Shown in pieces: positions 60,840 through 64,000 of a DNA stretch of 64,000 nt (position 1 is the stretch's first letter; every line of letters starts with the position of its first letter). Below the pieces are notes generated by a model. It made no database searches, had not been told where the DNA came from, and saw nothing but the letters and a program-made list of their open reading frames with translations. Location of the stretch: assembly GCF_018403325.1 (NCBI RefSeq), contig NZ_BOSL01000017.1:46695-110694 (forward strand), given 5' to 3'. The position numbers and the translations under genes are program-made. The stretch comes from Paenibacillus vini (lineage in GTDB: Bacteria > Bacillota > Bacilli > Paenibacillales > Paenibacillaceae).

Positions 60840-61940
60840 TCATCCATTTGTATATGCCTTAGGCACATACGCGCAGTAAGGATCGCTCTCCAGATAATCT
60901 CCGGTCACGGCATAGGCTCTCGCTCTTGAACCGCCGCACAGCTGCTTGAACTCGCAGACTCCGCATTTGCCTTTCAGGAGGGATTTGTCACGCAGCTCCC
61001 TTAGGATCGGAGAATTCCGATATATTTCAGGTAAAGAGGACTCTCTGACATTTCCGCAGCTTACCGGCAGAAAACCGCTAGGATATACGTCGCCCGTATG
61101 GCTGATGAAAACAAAGCCGTCTCCATCATTCACACCCTTCGGTGAGCGGCCCAGTACATCGGCCCGCTTTACAGCTTCGGCCTGCCGCCCCTCCTGGGCC
61201 TCCCTCTTCTTTTGCTGCATAAAGACCCGGCGATAATGAGGAGCCTCCGTCGCCTTCACGCCGTACGGCATTTCCTTCTGCAAGCGAGCCAGCCATTCCA
61301 TGACCTTCTCATGCTCCTCCGGCGAGATCATGTCGCCAACCATGCCTCTCCCTGTCGGCACGAGAAAGAAGACGCTCCATAGAACGGCCCCCATTCCCTT
61401 GACTTTCTCCGCAATTCGCGGCAGATCATCCAGGTTATAACGCGATACGGTTGTATTGATCTGAATCGGTATATCAAGCTCATGCAGGTAATCTATTCCC
61501 CGCATCGTCATTTGGTAGGAACCCGGAGTTCCGCGAAAATGATCGTGAATCTCCGCCGTAGAACCGTCCAGACTGAACGCCCAGCGGGATAAGCCGACTT
61601 CTTTGGCTTTTTCCACAGCCGAAAAGGTTACTCTCGGCGTTGCGCTTGGCGTCATGGAAACAGGCAGACCTTTCTCATGGATCGCGTACTTGGCCAGCTC
61701 GAAGAGATCCGGGCGCATCAGCGGATCGCCACCGGTGAATACAAACAGCGGCCGATCCATTTCCGCGATATCGTCGATCAGCTTTCGGCCTTCTTCCAGC
61801 GTAAGCTGACGCGGATCGGGATGATATTGCGCCTCAGCCCGGCAATGCAGACATTTCAATGCGCAGGCACGCGTTACTTCCCATATGACGATGAACGGAT
61901 TGTGGTTATAATCCCGTTCCTGAGTGAAATTAGGTTGCAT
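60840..61940 (-). CDS. Radical SAM/SPASM-domain protein
   Basis: About 366 residues starting at MQPNFTQ (ATG at 61940, with GGGAG nine bases upstream; the ORF is open to 61976). The radical SAM cluster motif CxxxCxxC is seen in CALKCLHC, and a C-terminal SPASM domain in KCGVCEFKQLCGG with further Cys. The layout resembles the NirJ/AhbD-like heme-modifying or peptide-modifying enzymes, and the TIGR04053-type family. Substrate unknown. It is divergent from ilvB with 130 bp between. Its neighbours (Fnr-linked DUF2249 operon) hint at anaerobic metabolism. Confidence 0.88.
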   Translation of the reverse strand: MQPNFTQERDYNHNPFIVIWEVTRACALKCLHCRAEAQYHPDPRQLTLEEGRKLIDDIAEMDRPLFVFTGGDPLMRPDLFELAKYAIHEKGLPVSMTPSATPRVTFSAVEKAKEVGLSRWAFSLDGSTAEIHDHFRGTPGSYQMTMRGIDYLHELDIPIQINTTVSRYNLDDLPRIAEKVKGMGAVLWSVFFLVPTGRGMVGDMISPEEHEKVMEWLARLQKEMPYGVKATEAPHYRRVFMQQKKREAQEGRQAEAVKRADVLGRSPKGVNDGDGFVFISHTGDVYPSGFLPVSCGNVRESSLPEIYRNSPILRELRDKSLLKGKCGVCEFKQLCGGSRARAYAVTGDYLESDPYCAYVPKAYTNG

Positions 61941-62070
61941 TACATTCATCTCCCGGCAATTGTATTCACCTATCATATCCGGATTTTTATTGCCCCCTTA
62001 TGACTGGAGTCACTTTGAGTCCTTCACATTTAAGATAGAATTGTCAGAAAAAAAACTGGGGGAGAACCAT

Positions 62071-63774
62071 ATGGCTAACGATCTTATTCGGCAGCAAAAA
62101 ACGATAACCGGTGCGGAGCTGCTCATTGAATGCCTGATGGGAGAACAGGTTGACACGATATTCGGTTATCCCGGCGGCGCGGTCATCCCGATTTACGATG
62201 CCCTTTACGATTGCTCCGATATCCGTCATATTTTGACGAGGCATGAGCAAGCTGCCGTTCATGCGGCGGACGGCTACGCCCGGGTAACCGGCCGGCCCGG
62301 TGTGGCGCTGGTGACTTCCGGACCCGGAGCTACGAACGCGGTCACGGGCATCGCTAACGCATTCATGGATTCCGTTCCGCTGGTGGTCCTGACCGGCCAG
62401 GTTTCCACGGACCTGATCGGACGCGACAGCTTCCAGGAGGTAAATATATTCGGCATGACCATGGACGTAACCAAGCATAATTACGTAGTCATGGACGTGA
62501 AGCAGTTGCCCCGAATTATTAAGGAGGCCTTTCATATCGCATCTACAGGCAGACCCGGCCCGGTGCTGATCGATTTACCGAAAAATATCATGAACGCCAA
62601 AACGGCATTGGGAACGCTGGAAAAAATCTCGATCCGCGGGTATGAGCCTGCGCCGGAAATTCCCGAAGAAACCGTCGCACAGATCGCAAACCGGCTTGGT
62701 TCCGCTGAGCGGCCCGTCATTCTTGCCGGCGGCGGCGTTGTCTCTTCGGGCTCATCGGATGCCCTCCTAGACTTGGCGGTGAACGCCGGAATTCCGGTCG
62801 TCAGCACCTTGATGGGGATCGGCGCGTTCCCGTCCGATCATCCCCTTTATCTCGGGATGCTGGGAATGCACGGCACTTATGCGGCTAACCGGGCCGTTCA
62901 TCAAGCGGATGTCCTGCTGTCGCTGGGTGCAAGATTTAATGACCGGCTCTCCGGCAAGATCAAATCCTTTTCGCCGGAGTCCTGGAAGGTTCACGTTGAC
63001 ATCGATGACGCGGAGCTCGGCAAAAATATCCCTGTCGATGTTGCCGTACACGGCAATATCCGGGACCTGCTGATGAAATTAAACCCGCTGACCGGCCGGC
63101 TTACTGCGGCAGAAGCATGGGCCAAGGAAACGACCCGCTGGCAGAAGAAGGTCCCTCATTTTACCGCAGAGGCCGGTACGTTGTGTCCGCAGGAGGTTAT
63201 CCAGCTGCTCCACAAGTTTACGGAAGGAAACGCGGTCGTGGCCACCGATGTAGGCCAGCACCAGATTTGGACGGCACATCATTATAAATTCAAGCATACC
63301 CGTTCTTTCCTGACCTCAGGCGGACTCGGTACGATGGGCTTCGGACTTCCCGCCGCGATCGGGGCGGCGATTGCAGGCGACGGCAGTCCGGTCATCTGTG
63401 TTACTGGAGATGGAAGCTTCCAGATGAACCTGCAGGAATTGATGACGGCGGTAGATTATCAGCTCCCGATCAAAATTGCCTTGCTGAATAACGGGTATCT
63501 GGGAATGGTACGGCAATGGCAGCAAATGTTTTATAAGCGCCGCTACTCCTCCGTCCAGATCTCGTCGCCCGATTACGTAGCCTTTGCGTCAGCCTACGGA
63601 GTGACAGGACTTCGGGCTCAAACCTTGGACGAGGCGGAATCCATCATCCGCCAAAGCCTGGAGATCCCGGGACCGGTGTTGATGGAATTCAACGTCAAAG
63701 AAGAGCAAAATGTATTTCCTATGGTGCCTCCGGGAGAGAGCAATGACAAGATGATCATGGATGAACGAAATTAA
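62071..63774 (+). CDS. ilvB: Acetolactate synthase, large subunit
   Basis: About 568 residues from the ATG at 62071 (GGGGGAGA six to thirteen bases upstream); the ORF extends back to 61924 without family match. It is a thiamine-diphosphate enzyme making acetolactate in valine, leucine and isoleucine synthesis. Motifs: GYPGGAVIPIYDA, catalytic Glu in RHEQAAVHAADGYAR, and the ThDP-binding GDGSFQMNLQELMTA...NN stretch. FAD-binding region central. No ilvN (small subunit) or T-box was seen next to it within the window. Confidence 0.96.
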   Translation: MANDLIRQQKTITGAELLIECLMGEQVDTIFGYPGGAVIPIYDALYDCSDIRHILTRHEQAAVHAADGYARVTGRPGVALVTSGPGATNAVTGIANAFMDSVPLVVLTGQVSTDLIGRDSFQEVNIFGMTMDVTKHNYVVMDVKQLPRIIKEAFHIASTGRPGPVLIDLPKNIMNAKTALGTLEKISIRGYEPAPEIPEETVAQIANRLGSAERPVILAGGGVVSSGSSDALLDLAVNAGIPVVSTLMGIGAFPSDHPLYLGMLGMHGTYAANRAVHQADVLLSLGARFNDRLSGKIKSFSPESWKVHVDIDDAELGKNIPVDVAVHGNIRDLLMKLNPLTGRLTAAEAWAKETTRWQKKVPHFTAEAGTLCPQEVIQLLHKFTEGNAVVATDVGQHQIWTAHHYKFKHTRSFLTSGGLGTMGFGLPAAIGAAIAGDGSPVICVTGDGSFQMNLQELMTAVDYQLPIKIALLNNGYLGMVRQWQQMFYKRRYSSVQISSPDYVAFASAYGVTGLRAQTLDEAESIIRQSLEIPGPVLMEFNVKEEQNVFPMVPPGESNDKMIMDERN

Positions 63775-63798
63775 AAAAAGGCTGTCTTAAAGTAAACT

Positions 63799-63855
63799 GG
63801 TACCCATAGTTTGGACACTTTGAAAAAAGGTGTTCAGGCTGTGGGTACCTTTTTG
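63799..63855 (+). terminator. Hairpin after ilvB, within the start of an IS element
   Basis: GGTACCCA (63799-63806) pairs with TGGGTACC (63842-63849), and a T run follows. It overlaps the left end of an IS-like sequence beginning near 63783. Confidence 0.5.
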
Positions 63856-63886
63856 TATACTGGAATAAGCATCGGGGGGGGATTGC

Positions 63887-64000
63887 ATGAGCAAGAAGAG
63901 ATTTACCGAAGAGGACCGTGAGGTCCTATCACAAAACAAGTACGTGGTGAATGTAAGTGCGAAGGCCATAACTTATTCAGATGAATTTAAGCAGCTTTTC
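63887..64000 (+). CDS. IS3-family transposase OrfA, N-terminal part (cut by window edge)
   Basis: The first 38 codons (MSKKRFTEEDREVLSQNKYV...) resemble the helix-turn-helix OrfA of IS3/IS150-type elements, with the typical SAKAITYSDEFKQ phrase. GGGGGGG lies just upstream of the ATG. A candidate left end (TGTCTTAAAG) is near 63783. It starts 113 bp after the ilvB stop. Confidence 0.75.
   Translation, partial: MSKKRFTEEDREVLSQNKYVVNVSAKAITYSDEFKQLF

Overview
The window looks like the chromosome of a spore-forming Firmicute of the Paenibacillus type. Three things point there: the backbone gene set (dnaE, accDA, pyk, fxsA, ytvI, citZ-icd-mdh, phoPR, polA, mutM, in nearly the order found in Bacillus), the sporulation genes ytrH, ytrI and ytvI, and a moderately GC-rich backbone. 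Most backbone genes lie on the minus strand.

Layout. 1-11,338: mutM start, polA, a frameshifted manganese catalase, phoU, pstB, a CBS/chemoreceptor-type protein, phoP, phoR and a class I fumarase. PhoP-box repeats precede pstB and phoP. 11,503-36,023: a yfbR-type 5'-deoxynucleotidase gene split by an AT-rich insertion of about 23.9 kb (about 11,713-35,612). 36,155-39,114: short-chain dehydrogenase, family 2 glycosyltransferase, XRE regulator and a small membrane protein. 39,220-44,204: mdh, icd, citZ and ytvI. 44,220-51,719: argS with a T-box leader, fxsA, thioesterase, pyk, accA, accD, a DUF2007-like protein and a YutG/PgpA-like protein. 52,176-58,549: dnaE, ytrH, ytrI, ytpI and ytoI. 58,731-60,397: a pair of about 250-bp direct repeats, then a three-gene DUF2249 operon behind two Fnr-type palindromes. 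60,840-64,000: a radical SAM/SPASM protein, ilvB and the start of an IS3-type element.

The most interesting object is the insertion. It resembles Tn554-class elements and carries three consecutive tyrosine recombinase genes, a TnpC-like coiled-coil gene and, in the same operon, a protein made of two tandem YfbR-like HD domains. The element is inserted exactly between the codons for the HD-A-T motif and the catalytic Glu of the host yfbR gene, destroying it. Each half of the element's own HD protein keeps every key YfbR residue (R, W, H, HD, E, D). I infer that the element targets a conserved codon run of a nucleotidase gene and brings a replacement, or a divergent version, with it.

Element cargo: an XRE regulator, a DGQHR-domain protein, an ISL3-family transposase, a merR-merA mercury operon with its operator, an SMC-like ATPase with a zinc-hook-like CxxC, a small acidic protein, and a type I restriction-modification cluster (hsdM, hsdS, hsdR and a YgjP-like metallopeptidase). 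It looks like a defence and resistance island. I saw no rRNA, tRNA or CRISPR array.
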